Source: Ilyonectria destructans
Lineage: Eukaryota; Ascomycota; Sordariomycetes; Hypocreales; Nectriaceae
NCBI GenBank assembly: GCA_020740775.1
Contig: JAHEWK010000006.1
Location: 2,418,001 to 2,482,000, forward strand
Length of the DNA: 64,000 nucleotides
Direction: 5' to 3'
How positions within the stretch are numbered: position 1 is the stretch's first letter; each line of letters begins with the position of its first letter. Position numbers and translations under genes: made by a program. Positions 1 through 9,669 of the stretch are shown here, in pieces. Below the pieces are notes generated by a model that worked only from the letters and a program-made list of their open reading frames with translations, ran no database searches and was not told the DNA's origin.

Positions 1-31
1 TGAGGGGGTTGATCTTGGCTTTGGTCGCCAT
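1..31 (-). CDS. Start of a gene cut off by the left edge (partial)
   Basis: An ATG on the minus strand at 31-29 opens ten codons that run off the window (Met-Ala-Thr-Lys-Ala-Lys-Ile-Asn-Pro-Leu). The bases before it (ACCACCATC on the minus strand) are a good fungal start context, and the region upstream has no other coding signal. The product cannot be recognised from ten residues. This could be a chance ATG, but a start right next to a leader-like stretch is plausible. Confidence 0.35.
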   Translation of the reverse strand, partial: MATKAKINPL

Positions 32-2130
32 GATGGTGGTGTTCGCGCGCAGCACGGGTGGAGGGGGGTCGTAGAGTTCGAGGTGGGTTGTTTACATCGG
101 CAGAACCCGTCTATCTTCAACTCGGCTCTTGGCGGTAAGGAACGACAATGGGCTTGTTTGTTGCAGAAGACGGAGGGAAGGACCGTCGGGGCAAACAAAG
201 AAGACTAATAAGACCAACAATAATAAACGAAGGGAGCCCAAAAAGGTTGGAAACGGCCAGACAATGAGGGAGGGCGTGGGGAGAGAACGGGGATCGGGGA
301 ATGGATGCAGGAAAGACAAGACAAGACGAGAGGCGGCGCGGCGGCGGGATAGAATGAGCTGCAGTAGTTAGTTAGTACAGGACTGGACCAAAGCCAGCCG
401 TAGGAGGCAATGTTGTTGCGAGAATGAGGGATGAATGGAGGGATGGAGGGGCCTTGTTTCGCGGCCGGCGCGTGCAACGGGTCCGGATGTCGTAGCGTTG
501 TATAGCCCAGGCTTGCGTGTGGTTGGGGGCTGAAAGCGGTATAGAGCGGGATAGAGGCTGCCTGCGCAGCGGTGCAGTGGGCCTTTGCGGGAGGCTGGGC
601 TGAAAACGGGGGGGCTGGCGCGCGGTGCGGCAGGGGTTGTGGCGGGCTGTTGGAACTCTGAGGGAGCCTCCACCCACTGAGCTACAGGGGGAGCTACAGG
701 GAAGCTTCCTAGTCCCAGGGGCGCTGCCAGGGCGTCGACGCGGCGGAGGGTCGCCTTTCGCTGCCCGTTGGCTGTCAGCGTGGCCAGTCGCCGGCGTCGA
801 CATCAGGGGATCGACGAAGATGGGATGGGACGGGCACCACAACAATATCAAGGGCACACCAAGGGCACGCCACGGCACACCAAGAGGATCCATCAATAGG
901 AGCCAGGGGAATCGTACATGCCGGGCCCTGATTCGCCCAGCCGAGCCCGGCATTCAGAGCTCGCATCACCCCCCGTGAGCTTAACTTGGGAATAAAGATG
1001 CGGATGTCACAATCCGAAGGATCCATCCCTCGCGAATGGCGAGACGTGCACCGCCATGCTGCTTCGCAACCCGAGTGCGCGTACAAACCTACGGCGTATA
1101 CGAAGTACTCATAGCAGCTGAAAAGTCTGCTCACAGCCACAGCGAATGCGAGAAACGAGCAATTAATCATCCCGAGCCTGCGGGCACTTGCGATTGCCAA
1201 GCCCTGGCTGACGACTCCTCGTAACGACAACCTGTAGCCTGGCGTCTGGTTTTTTCTTTCTTCTCTTCGGGCCTTGGTCTTAACGCTCAACGGCTATGGG
1301 CCTGTGGCATCAGAATTGGCGCCAAAGAATGGAGACTGGCCGCGTAGCCTAGGAAACCCAACGACACCGACGCTCACAGGCCCGCCGTCAGCTGCGTGAG
1401 ATGGCCCGATCTCGATTCTGTGGGGGAGGGAGAGTGGATGGAAAGGCTCTGTTCGCACGCAAGTCACCGGGGTCCACGAGCTCCACTGCTGTTGATTAGG
1501 CCCCAAGTTTCGAGCTTAGCCGTGTCCTTGGCGACGATGAGTTTGCATGCAAAAAAGATCAGACAGATCCACAGAGCGAGTGAGTGTCTCTGGACCCTGA
1601 GCAGCTGGAGATCGGTTGCAATGCAAGGGACACCAGGGTACGCAAGACATGATGACAGCCAGCGACCATCAGCATCATCGAGTCAGATCAAAATTGCCAT
1701 GTCTCCAATCCGCGGGAGAGGAACCATTGGACCGTCGTTCCCGATGGCGATTGTTGCTATGGGAGACAGAGCCCCATTCCATGGTATCGGCATCGTTTGA
1801 AGCTAGGGACGCCGCAGCTGCAGAGACCCATCCTCAGCTTCGGTAAATGGTCTCACGTTTCGCGGCACGCTGTTCTCCAGGACGCACTTATTATGCAGGT
1901 TTCACCTGTGAGGGATTCCAGAACTAGCGGAAGCGGTACACCCTGTTTACGAACGCAAGCAGTAAAATTGGGTCTCGAGATAGCCTCATCCTGGTCAGTC
2001 ACTGTGTTCATGTCCACAGGATTCATCCGAGACACTAACATCACCATGAATCACTTTGGTCATGGAAGAGACACAAGGCATCCGGAAAGAATGCGAACAG
2101 GGATTGATGTGTAATTTGGATATCCTTCGG
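32..2130. other. Intergenic, about 2.1 kb, no gene recognised
   Basis: This lies between the left-edge gene (reading left) and the 3' end of the methionine sulfoxide reductase gene, so it should contain the former's promoter and leader and the latter's 3' UTR. Several open frames exist on both strands, but they are Arg/Ser/Pro-rich, overlap one another and match no family I know. I see no tRNA, transposon or clear repeat. Confidence 0.5.
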
Positions 2131-2885
2131 CTACCAGTCGCAGCTCTTCGCAAGCAGCGCCGCCAGGTCCTCGAGGTGCGCCTTGTCAACGTCATCAAAC
2201 CCGTCCAGCACAGCACAGTCGATGTCGATGATCGCCACCACCTTCTTCACGCCGTCGCCCCCGGGCTGCTCGACCAGAATCGGCACTACAATCTCGCTCT
2301 TGCTATCCCCATCGCAAGCTATGTGCCCCGGGAAGCTCTCCACGTCCCTGACCAGCTGGGTGGTCCCTGTCTGTGCCGCCGTCCCACACACTCCTTTCCC
2401 GAACTGGATGGTCTGGCAGGCTACCTTGCCGTGGAAGGGTCCAAGGATGAGCTGTGGCTGCTGGGATGACTTGTCTAACACGTAGAAACCTATAAGTGAA
2501 GTTGTTGTCTGGTTACTGTCATGTCGAGAGAAGAATTGATATGGTCAGAGCTCGTCACCCACCTGCCCAGTTCACGTCATTGCTCGGTGCACCCAACGAT
2601 TTGTAGGCATGCCACAGAAGAGATGCAGCGTTTGCGAGGTTGCTAGGGCTTCATCAGACACACAAGGAGTCATAAATGCGGGCCAAAAATGAACACTCAC
2701 CAAACCTGGAGAAGAAAAACGTGTGAGCCAGAAATTCAACAATGACAGCATGGGAATAAGGAAAAACGAACCCAGTTGCGCTGGCCAATGAAGAGGCCCT
2801 CGGCCTGCATCAGAACCTGTTCGTAGGCATCCTCTTTTGTGACGCCGTCGGCGAAGTTGGATGCATCCGCGTGAACCTGCATCAT
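2131..2885 (-). CDS. Free methionine-R-sulfoxide reductase (fRMsr, GAF domain)
   Basis: The enzyme reduces free L-methionine-(R)-sulfoxide in the cytosol using thioredoxin; the yeast counterpart is the YKL069W product. Exons on the minus strand are 2885-2772, 2705-2701, 2642-2563 and 2489-2131, giving 185 residues, the usual size of a single GAF domain. The three family cysteines are visible in VACQT, GVCGTA and HIACDG, followed by the conserved SEIVVPI and VVAIIDIDC strands and a C-terminal SCDW. The second exon is only 5 nt long and restores the conserved NWVCNLAN stretch. Two ATGs in tandem (2885, 2882) fit the start seen in fungal relatives; an upstream in-frame ATG at 2942 would add 19 residues. 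The family assignment is firm and the start is likely. Confidence 0.9.
2701..2705 (-). other. Five-nucleotide micro-exon of the fRMsr gene
   Basis: On the minus strand the bases TTCTCCAG|GTTTG|GTGAGT place a canonical acceptor and a canonical donor five bases apart. The flanking introns are 2771-2706 (66 nt, GTTCGT donor) and 2700-2643 (58 nt, TAG acceptor). Joining TGG + GTTTG + C gives Trp-Val-Cys in frame with the next conserved block. Without it the reading frame is lost. Confidence 0.8.
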
Positions 2886-3881
2886 CGTGAGATCTGTGCC
2901 CAAGCCTTCCACAGTAGGGGATGTCACACGCCAGTAGCTCATACCATTGTGTCTCGTCTCAAAACCAGGTAACCTCTTTACAGAAGATATTTAGCTCTGC
3001 TTCTAGCTACGGCGCTGATGGGTTGCGTTTGGACGATTATGAGAGCTGGCGCATCAGAATCCAAATTTTTGTTGAAATTCTAATGACTTCCTACTCCCCT
3101 GCTATTACTAACAGTGGCAGAACCACCCCGCAAAGCCCCAGCTGCCATGCCATTTTAGCGGTATTGATGTCAACGTTTATGTCCCAGCGACCCAAATTCG
3201 CCGAGAGGTTTGAACAAAGGACGGAGATATATTTGCGTTACCCCAAAACATATTTCAAGTTCAAAAAGCCATGTGTCACATATGCAAGTTGAGCGGCGAA
3301 GTAGTTCGTCTCACACTCAAGCAGCCGTCTAGAGCCATCAATTCGGGGTTATAGTTACCTAGCATCCTAAAGATTTTACAGGCCCCGTGCGGCTCCATAT
3401 GTTCCTACGAATTCTATCAAATCAGAGATTCCGGTTTGAGAGCCAGCTCTAACCAGTAAGGTCCCAGAACGGCAGTCCTAATTTTCTACAGGGGAACCCG
3501 GAGTCTTTTTCCTATGACGCTGGTGATGATGGGCCGATTACCCATAATTCCGAATCCTGATGCATACAAATTCTCCATGTTTCAATAATTCATTCCACTT
3601 TGGCACTCTGCAAGTGGCAACCTGCACGGAAGAATTGTGTCCAATCAATACACGCCATCAGTCACTCGCGAGAAGCGTTCGCCGTGAGCACGCCGGTTGA
3701 CGCTGGAAAGCGGACTTGGGGCGATTCTGGCCCAGGTACCTCCGAGCTTGGCCCCGGGGCGGTTCCCGAAGCTACCGATTCTCCGGAGCCAATGACGCAC
3801 CTCGCTGGCTTCCATTTGGTGCTGCCAGCATCGAGGTTCTCCTCCATCTCCATCCTCACATCGACCATACCCACCGATGCC
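2886..3881. promoter_or_regulatory. Divergent intergenic region, fRMsr and LETM1 genes
   Basis: About 1 kb between two divergent starts, so it should hold both promoters. It is more AT-rich than its surroundings. The frame of the LETM1 gene stays open upstream to about 3600, with a further in-frame ATG at 3792, but the stretch lacks conservation I can recognise. No repeat or RNA gene was seen. Confidence 0.5.
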
Positions 3882-4981
3882 ATGAGCTGCCGAACGCCAT
3901 GGAGGCACTTTGCGTACGCTCCGCGCCGACACGTTCATAGCATCGGCAATTGGCCCTCGAGCCTCTGTGCGCCGGCCTCGAAACCCTCACCCATCCTCAC
4001 CGCAGCGCAGTCGCGATTCATCCACAATGACGGCCCCAAGACGTCCAATCCGCTCGTCAACCCGCCTGCCGTGTCCCGACCGCCACCGCTCACGCTGCCG
4101 CGCCGCAGAGACTACGAGTCGGCCCCGAAATACTACTTTGAGCTGGGAAAGGGCTACCTGAGGTTCTACAAGGACGGCTTGAAGAATGTCTTGGCGAGCC
4201 GCCGCCTTCTCCGCGAGAAGCTCAAGCGGACCCCCGCTGACGACCGACCCTCGATATTCAGACCACACTACGTGCCGCGGACCTTTTCGCGAGCCGACTG
4301 GGTGCTTCTATGGCGGGTGCGGCACGACATGATCCGTCTCCCCCTCTTCGGACTCATGCTCATCGTCATTGGCGAGTTTACTGTCCTGGTGGTAGCCTAT
4401 GTCGACCACTTGGTGCCATACACCTGCAGGATACCGACGCAAATCTTTGCGGCTCTTGAGAAGGGCGAGCAGCGCCGAAAAGCCGCTTTTGACGAGTTCG
4501 AGAGCAAGTACCCCCACGGCGTCCTTAGTCCCCGAGTCACCCAGGACGTGGCTCGCTCTCACGTCCTCAAGAGCCTACACATCAGCGGTGGAATATGGGA
4601 CAAGCTAGGCTTCACGCCGCCAGGGATGTGGCAGGCCAAGGGCATATATCGCATGGCGTACCTGGAGGGCGACGACAAGAACATTGTCGAGGACGGCGGG
4701 CCAACAGGGCTCGAGTACGACGAGTTGCGACTTGCCTGCGCGGATCGCGGCATCGATACCCTAGGGAAGAGCGAGACAGAGTTGCGGAGCTGGTTTGGCG
4801 ACTGGTTGCGATTAACGGCAGCAGAGGATATCGTGGAGAGGAGACGGCGGATGGCGGTGTTGCTCCTGACCAGGTACGTATTTGTGAAGCGAAGACCAGG
4901 GGGAGCTCGAAGCTAACTATTTACAGACCCGAGAACTGGCCGCAGCATCGAGACTTTGGCGTGCCTGAGTGGCAGTTGTAA
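3882..4981 (+). CDS. LETM1-domain protein of the inner mitochondrial membrane
   Basis: Exons 3882-4873 and 4927-4981 (GTACGT donor, TTACAG acceptor) give 348 residues. The start at 3882 opens an Arg/Ser/His-rich segment that looks like a mitochondrial presequence. Then follow a Pro-rich linker, a hydrophobic segment (PLFGLMLIVIGEFTVLVV) leading into the CRIP motif typical of the family, and a helical ribosome-binding-like half with LGFTPPGMW and a repeat resembling the LETM1 helical hairpins (DELRLACADRGI, ELRSWFGDWL). Family members such as yeast Mdm38/Ylh47 act in mitochondrial K+/H+ balance and in inserting mitochondrially made proteins. This protein is shorter than Mdm38 and lacks its long C-terminal coiled coil, so it may be the shorter fungal paralogue. 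An alternative start is the in-frame ATG at 3792. Confidence 0.8.
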
Positions 4982-5795
4982 GGAATGAAAAAGTGATACA
5001 GATGTAGTTGACGGTTGGAGCGAAGGGGAGAGCGCCGCCACACAGAGATTCTAGCTCTCCAAAATGTGTAACATCATTTGCTGGACATCCGGTATCCATC
5101 TACTCATCTCCCGGTGATGTAATATCACAATGTATATATAATGCAACTCCCATAAATATGACGTTGTTTTTCCCCTAACCATCTTTCACTGTGATTAATG
5201 TGCTGCATGTGCCATTTAAACCCCATTAGGTCCATGTTTCCGAGGTTTGCAAGCGCGAGAGTGCACGTGGACAGCTTCCAGGACAGTTGGGTGGGTTACA
5301 TGCTCGGCCATGCACCTGACCAGAGGACCATCGGGACCAGAACAACCAAGTGCCTGAATACAATAGGCAGGAAAGTACGGACGGTTACGATCCGGGCTGC
5401 TGGGGGGGTTCCCGTTGGTCCAACGTTATTCCGAGCCATGGCCGTGCCTTAGATCCAGTCTCCAGAGGCGTTTCGGGGTGTTCTTGGGGGCCCTTTGTAA
5501 AACAGGTGGAAAAGGCCGTCGGCGGTCGCACATGATGTCAGCTTCCGTGCTCCGTCGCCGAGGCTCGCATCACATGCAACGACCCCGGAAATCCGCCAAC
5601 CCGCCAACGGCCAACCCCAGGAAACACGGCTTCTCGCATTTAAACACGGCCAATTCCCCCACACATTTCCCTTTTGCATCCTCATACCGCCCTGTCTGGA
5701 ATATTGCCCCTGTGTGTCCAAATCTTGCATTGCCTATTCCCAGATCTTCGTCTCTGCTTGATCCTCGATCCAGTCCAGCGCCCCCCAACGCCATC
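4982..5795. promoter_or_regulatory. Intergenic region with the SCP2 gene promoter
   Basis: This holds the 3' end of the LETM1 gene (TATATATAAT near 5131 may serve 3' processing) and the promoter of the SCP2 gene. Two copies of CCGAGG, the reverse complement of the FarA/FarB core CCTCGG, are at 5240-5245 and 5558-5563. The 150 bases before the ATG are C/T-rich, as is usual for fungal leaders. Confidence 0.5.
5240..5563 (-). promoter_or_regulatory. Two CCTCGG sites (possible FarA/FarB binding) upstream of SCP2 gene
   Basis: CCTCGG on the minus strand occurs at 5245-5240 and 5563-5558, about 550 and 235 bp before the SCP2 start. This hexamer is the established core for the Zn2Cys6 fatty-acid regulators FarA/FarB of Aspergillus and their relatives, which control peroxisomal genes. 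The match is only six bases, so chance is possible. The gene it precedes makes the link reasonable. Confidence 0.4.
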
Positions 5796-6387
5796 ATGTC
5801 TCTCAAGAACGGTGCGTGCAACCGCCATCATGACTCGGCGCAAACCCGCCCCCGCCTCCCCCCCAAGACTTGACGTGAACTGACGCAATCCTTTCGCTGC
5901 GCAGACAGCTTCCCCTCCTCGGCCGCCTTCGACGCCATCAACGCCGCCATCAATGCCAGCGACGCGGACCGCCAGGACGCCATCAAGCAGGGCAAGGGCG
6001 TCTACGCCTTCAAGCTCAAGAACAAGGCTGGCGAGGAAGCGAGCTGGCACATCGACCTCAAGGACTCAGGCAAGGTCGCCACTGGCCTTGGCGAGAAGCC
6101 CACCGGTATGTACCCCCAGCCACTCAAGGACAAGGCCGTTTTTCGAGTGCTCATTTGTTTGCGCTCTGCGGCGCAATCCTTGACTTGAAAAGTCCGGTGG
6201 CTAACACGCACGTGTCTACACAGTCACCCTCTCACTCTCTGATGAGAACTTCGGCAAGCTCGTCGCCGGCAAGGCCAACGCCCAGCGTCTCTTCATGTCG
6301 GGCAAGTTGAAGGTTGCGGGCGACGTCATGAAGGCGACCAAGCTGGACCCTATCCTGAAGAAGGCTCAGACCAAGGCCAAGTTGTGA
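5796..6387 (+). CDS. Peroxisomal SCP2 sterol-carrier / lipid-transfer protein
   Basis: Exons 5796-5811, 5905-6105 and 6224-6387 give 126 residues, the size of a stand-alone SCP2 domain. The protein binds lipids or fatty acyl-CoA in a hydrophobic tunnel inside peroxisomes; the yeast relative POX18 is induced by oleate. Family marks are the N-terminal helix (FDAINAAIN), the strands YAFKLKN and ASWHIDLK, the segment VTLSLSDENFGKLVAGK, and the C-terminal block with SGKLKVAGDVMKATKLDPIL. The last three residues are AKL, a peroxisomal PTS1 signal. The first exon has only five codons and one base, but it begins at a well-placed ATG and splices in frame. The candidate FarA/FarB sites upstream fit induction by fatty acids. 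Confidence 0.92.
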
Positions 6388-6583
6388 AGAGAGTGCCACG
6401 TCCTCTTGTATGATATCACTTTGCTGTTTGTCACGGCTGCCATTGCTTGTATGCGAGTACATATAGACGAATACCACGCCTAGGCCGATTCAAGACTGCT
6501 CATGATCCCACATTCAACTGTCGATATTCTGTCTCAATGTGAACCAAAGGTAGGATACATAGCCATTCCTCCAATTTTGGTAA

Positions 6584-7908
6584 TTAGATCAAGCCTGCCA
6601 GACCCCGAATTGCTGCCAAGGCTTCCTTCTGCACCTCGCGGACAATATCCCCAGCAGGCTGTGCCTTCTTCACAAGTCCAACACCGGCTCCCCTGTTCAC
6701 ATCAGTAACCGCAACGACATTATCCTTTGACAGGTGTAACTCACGCCCAAGTACGAGTAATCCGGCTGGCCTCCTCTTCGGAGTAGTCCTCCTTCAAGCT
6801 CTTCTGGCACTCTTCGAGCGATGCTCCCGCGAGAAACTTCTCATGGATAGACCCGATGATGGCTCGGCCGTCGTAGAGGGGACCCCATAGGGCGCTTTTG
6901 TTGATTTGGTCATTGAATGGTGACCTAAATATCATCAGCATTGAGGGTGGATGAATTTGGGAAGTAGATGTACTTCAACGTTGACACTCCGCCATCGACG
7001 GCTTTAAGAATGGTTTCCTTTCGGAAGTCAGGGTACTTCGACTCAGGGGCAACGGTAAACTATACCCATCAGTCCAGTTCACATGTCATGATTGAACAGC
7101 ACTTACCCTTGTCCCCATCACCGCTGCATCCGCGCCTGTGAATAATTAGCAGTCAATTCAGCAGTGCTCACGACTCAGGTACCCACCCAAGGCCAAGGCC
7201 GCGACCACACCCCTCCCGTCAGCAATGCCTCCCGCAGCTACGAGCCCTATATCCTTTCCCTGGAACTCTTCATCAAGCATGCTCCTTACTTCGGGGACCA
7301 GTGCGACGATTCCCGTTCCTTGACGGAACTGGTGACCGCCAGCATCGACTCCCTGAGCCACAAGTACATCTGCGCCATCCTTCACGGCCTCTCTCGCCGC
7401 CGCAACGTTTCCCACCTGGACAAATACGATAGGAGGTGGGTCAAGACCCTTGAGTCCCTTGATGACTTCCGGATGAGGCTTCAAGTCACCATCAGGCGCG
7501 AACAGCCATACCGCTGCAGGACGGTGCTTTGCAAGGATGGGCAGTGCCGTATCCGTAAAGGTAGTCATGGAGGCATCGCTGGTGATGAAGGACGCACCGA
7601 CTTGAATTGGACTGCTTGCCGGTAGGTCATCGCCAAATAGGCCACGAGCCTCCCTCAGCTCAGCATCGAGCGCAGAGAGCTGGGGAGACTCGGTTCTGAG
7701 GTCCGCGATTGCCCCAAGAAAACCTCAACGTACCATCAGCTTACATGTCTTATGGGAAGTGCTTGCAGACTGGAATGGGAATACCTAAGCCACCGGCCTT
7801 GCTCACTTCAGTCGCAAGGCGCGGGGTCGCAGCCCCGGCCATGGGCGCGCTGATGATGACGGGTGACGTGACCCACTGGAATCGACTTAGAAGCTTGGAT
7901 GCGCTCAT
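6584..7908 (-). CDS. Nitronate monooxygenase (2-nitropropane dioxygenase family)
   Basis: An FMN enzyme that oxidises alkyl nitronates such as propionate 3-nitronate. Six exons on the minus strand (7908-7785, 7723-7187, 7135-7107, 7059-6974, 6924-6745, 6692-6584) give 354 residues; one exon is only 29 nt. Visible marks are the N-terminal SAPMAGAATPRLATEVSKAG, the GGLG turn, the GASF strand, the segment GVDAGGH with the histidine the family uses for catalysis or substrate binding, and the FMN phosphate region VAAGGIADGRG followed by GADAAVMGTRF. The protein ends in AGLI, which is not a peroxisomal signal. It lies 295 bp downstream of the aldo-keto reductase on the same strand, possibly by chance. 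The frame closes exactly across all five introns, which supports the model. Confidence 0.92.
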
Positions 7909-8203
7909 GATTGCGATGTGACGAGATGAAATTTGGGTTTGGTATTTTCTGAGCGAGAAAACACATATAAGCTGACGCAGTCGGTGATCCCGCCGGATTA
8001 GTCGGTTGATGGAAGAGACGGGTTCTGATTTGTCATAGAACCAAAAGCTCCAACTTACTGTCTCTCAACAAATTTCGGTCAACATCCGCGCGTTGCTTGC
8101 ATAATGGTTTTTGTATCTCCGAGGAGGTGTTTATTTCATATTTATATATTATTCTAACCCATTTTTATTCTTCGTGTTCTGTCGTGTCCGGTCTGGAGGG
8201 GGT

Positions 8204-9365
8204 TTAGAATCGCGGGGGCCAGGCCGGAGGCTTGTTGTTCAGGATCACATCAATTTCACTGAGGATCTCGGGAGTCAACTTGTCAACAAGAGCAACGGCC
8301 TTGACGTTCTCGTACACCTGCTCGGCGCTGCTGGCACCGGTGATGGCGCAGCTGACGTTCTTGTTGCTGAGCACCCAAGCGAGCGCGAGCTGGCTCTGGG
8401 GAACACCAAGCTTCTCGGCAATGGGCTGGAGCTTGTTGACCGTCTCGACGATGCCATCCCACTTCTCCTTGCCGGTGGTCTTCCACCAGCCGTTGATGAA
8501 CTCGACTTGCGTCTGGGCGAAGCGAGAGTCGTCGGGGATACCATCCTTGTACTTGCCCGAAAGGATTCCCTGCTTCATGGGCGAGAAGACAGTGAGGCCG
8601 AGGCCGACCTCGCGGTATAGGTTGTCGTACTCCTTCTCCACCTTCTCACGATCCAGCATGTTGTAGGCCGGCTGCTCCATGACGGGACCGATCAGGCCAA
8701 GTCTGTCGGCGACGCGCCAAGCCTGGGCAATCTCATCGGCGTTCCACTCAGATGTACCCCAGTAAAAGGCCAGGCCCTGGTCAATGATGTGGTTGAAGCT
8801 ACGAACAATCTCCTCCATGGGAGTCTGGCGATCGGGTCGGTGGGCGTAGATGAGGTCCACGTACTCGAGGTCGAGTCGCTTGAGGGCGAACTTGGTACCC
8901 TCGACGATGTGCTTTCGCGAGAGGCCCTTGTTGTTGACGGGGTTGTTGCCAAAGGCACCGCCCCAGTAGATCTATCGAGGAAATATTGTCAGTTCATGAT
9001 GCTCTTAGATAGACTAACGTCGATATCTCACCTTTGTGGAAATGACCAGGTCGTTGCGCTTCCAGCCGAACTCTCGGATGGCCTCTCCCATGACGACCTC
9101 GGACTCGCCTTTGCCATAGACCTCGGCGCAGTCGAAGAAGTTAACACCACAGTCATAGGCGGCTTTCATGCACTTGAAAGTGGCCTCTGTTGCAGATTAT
9201 CAGCACTCGCACACACGATCTCTTGAGCCATATCAGGGAAGTCTCACGCTTATCGACGTGGCCACCGTAGGTGAGCCATCCGCCCAGGGCGATGGACGAC
9301 ACCTGGAGACCAGATCGGCCAAGGAACCGATAGGTCATGTCAGGGATACCCTCTGGCTTGGACAT
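8204..9365 (-). CDS. Aldo-keto reductase, Kv-channel beta-subunit-like (AKR6 type)
   Basis: Exons on the minus strand 9365-9248, 9186-9032 and 8971-8204 give 346 residues. The protein is an NADPH-dependent (beta/alpha)8 reductase. The start YRFLGRSGLQVSSIALGGW and the segment GESEVVMGEAI are typical of the Kv-beta / YghZ branch. The AKR catalytic set is present: Asp and Tyr in FDCAEVYGKG, Lys in VISTK and His in YAHRPD. NADP-binding residues are expected in FSPMKQGILSGKY and ITGASSAEQV. In fungi such proteins are annotated as potassium-channel beta subunits, but the physiological substrate is generally unknown. The three tandem AGCCGGTT copies about 270-300 bp upstream may be regulatory. Confidence 0.92.
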
Positions 9366-9631
9366 GGTGGCGGTGGTTATGTTGGAAGGGCTACTCGGGG
9401 GGAAAGTTGAATCACAGGAGAGGAAGAGTAAGAACTGACCCTGACAAGATGATCAACATGATCCCCTCTCGAGGGCTTTATAGTTACTCCCGAAACAAGC
9501 AAATGGGCCGATAGCTTATGAATTCCATACCAGCAGCTCCTGCGGGGCAATCGCTGCCCCTCCCCCACCTCACTTAAAGCCGGCGACCGAGCGGTGACAG
9601 CAAACGAGTCCAAAGGTTGATGTCATGGTAT

Positions 9632-9669
9632 GAGCCGGTTGCCCAAAAAGAGCCGGTTTCGAGCCGGTT
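9632..9669 (+). repeat. Three direct copies of GAGCCGGTT
   Basis: GAGCCGGTT occurs at 9632-9640, 9650-9658 and 9661-9669, with the last two separated by two bases. The array is 267-304 bp upstream of the aldo-keto reductase start. Such spaced CGG-containing repeats are often sites for Zn2Cys6 regulators; which protein would bind here is unknown. Confidence 0.55.

Noticed and set aside
3600..3881. In-frame N-terminal extension of the LETM1 protein
   Set aside because: The first part has no ATG at its beginning; the later ATG at 3882 starts a plausible mitochondrial presequence. The ATG at 3792 stays as an alternative.
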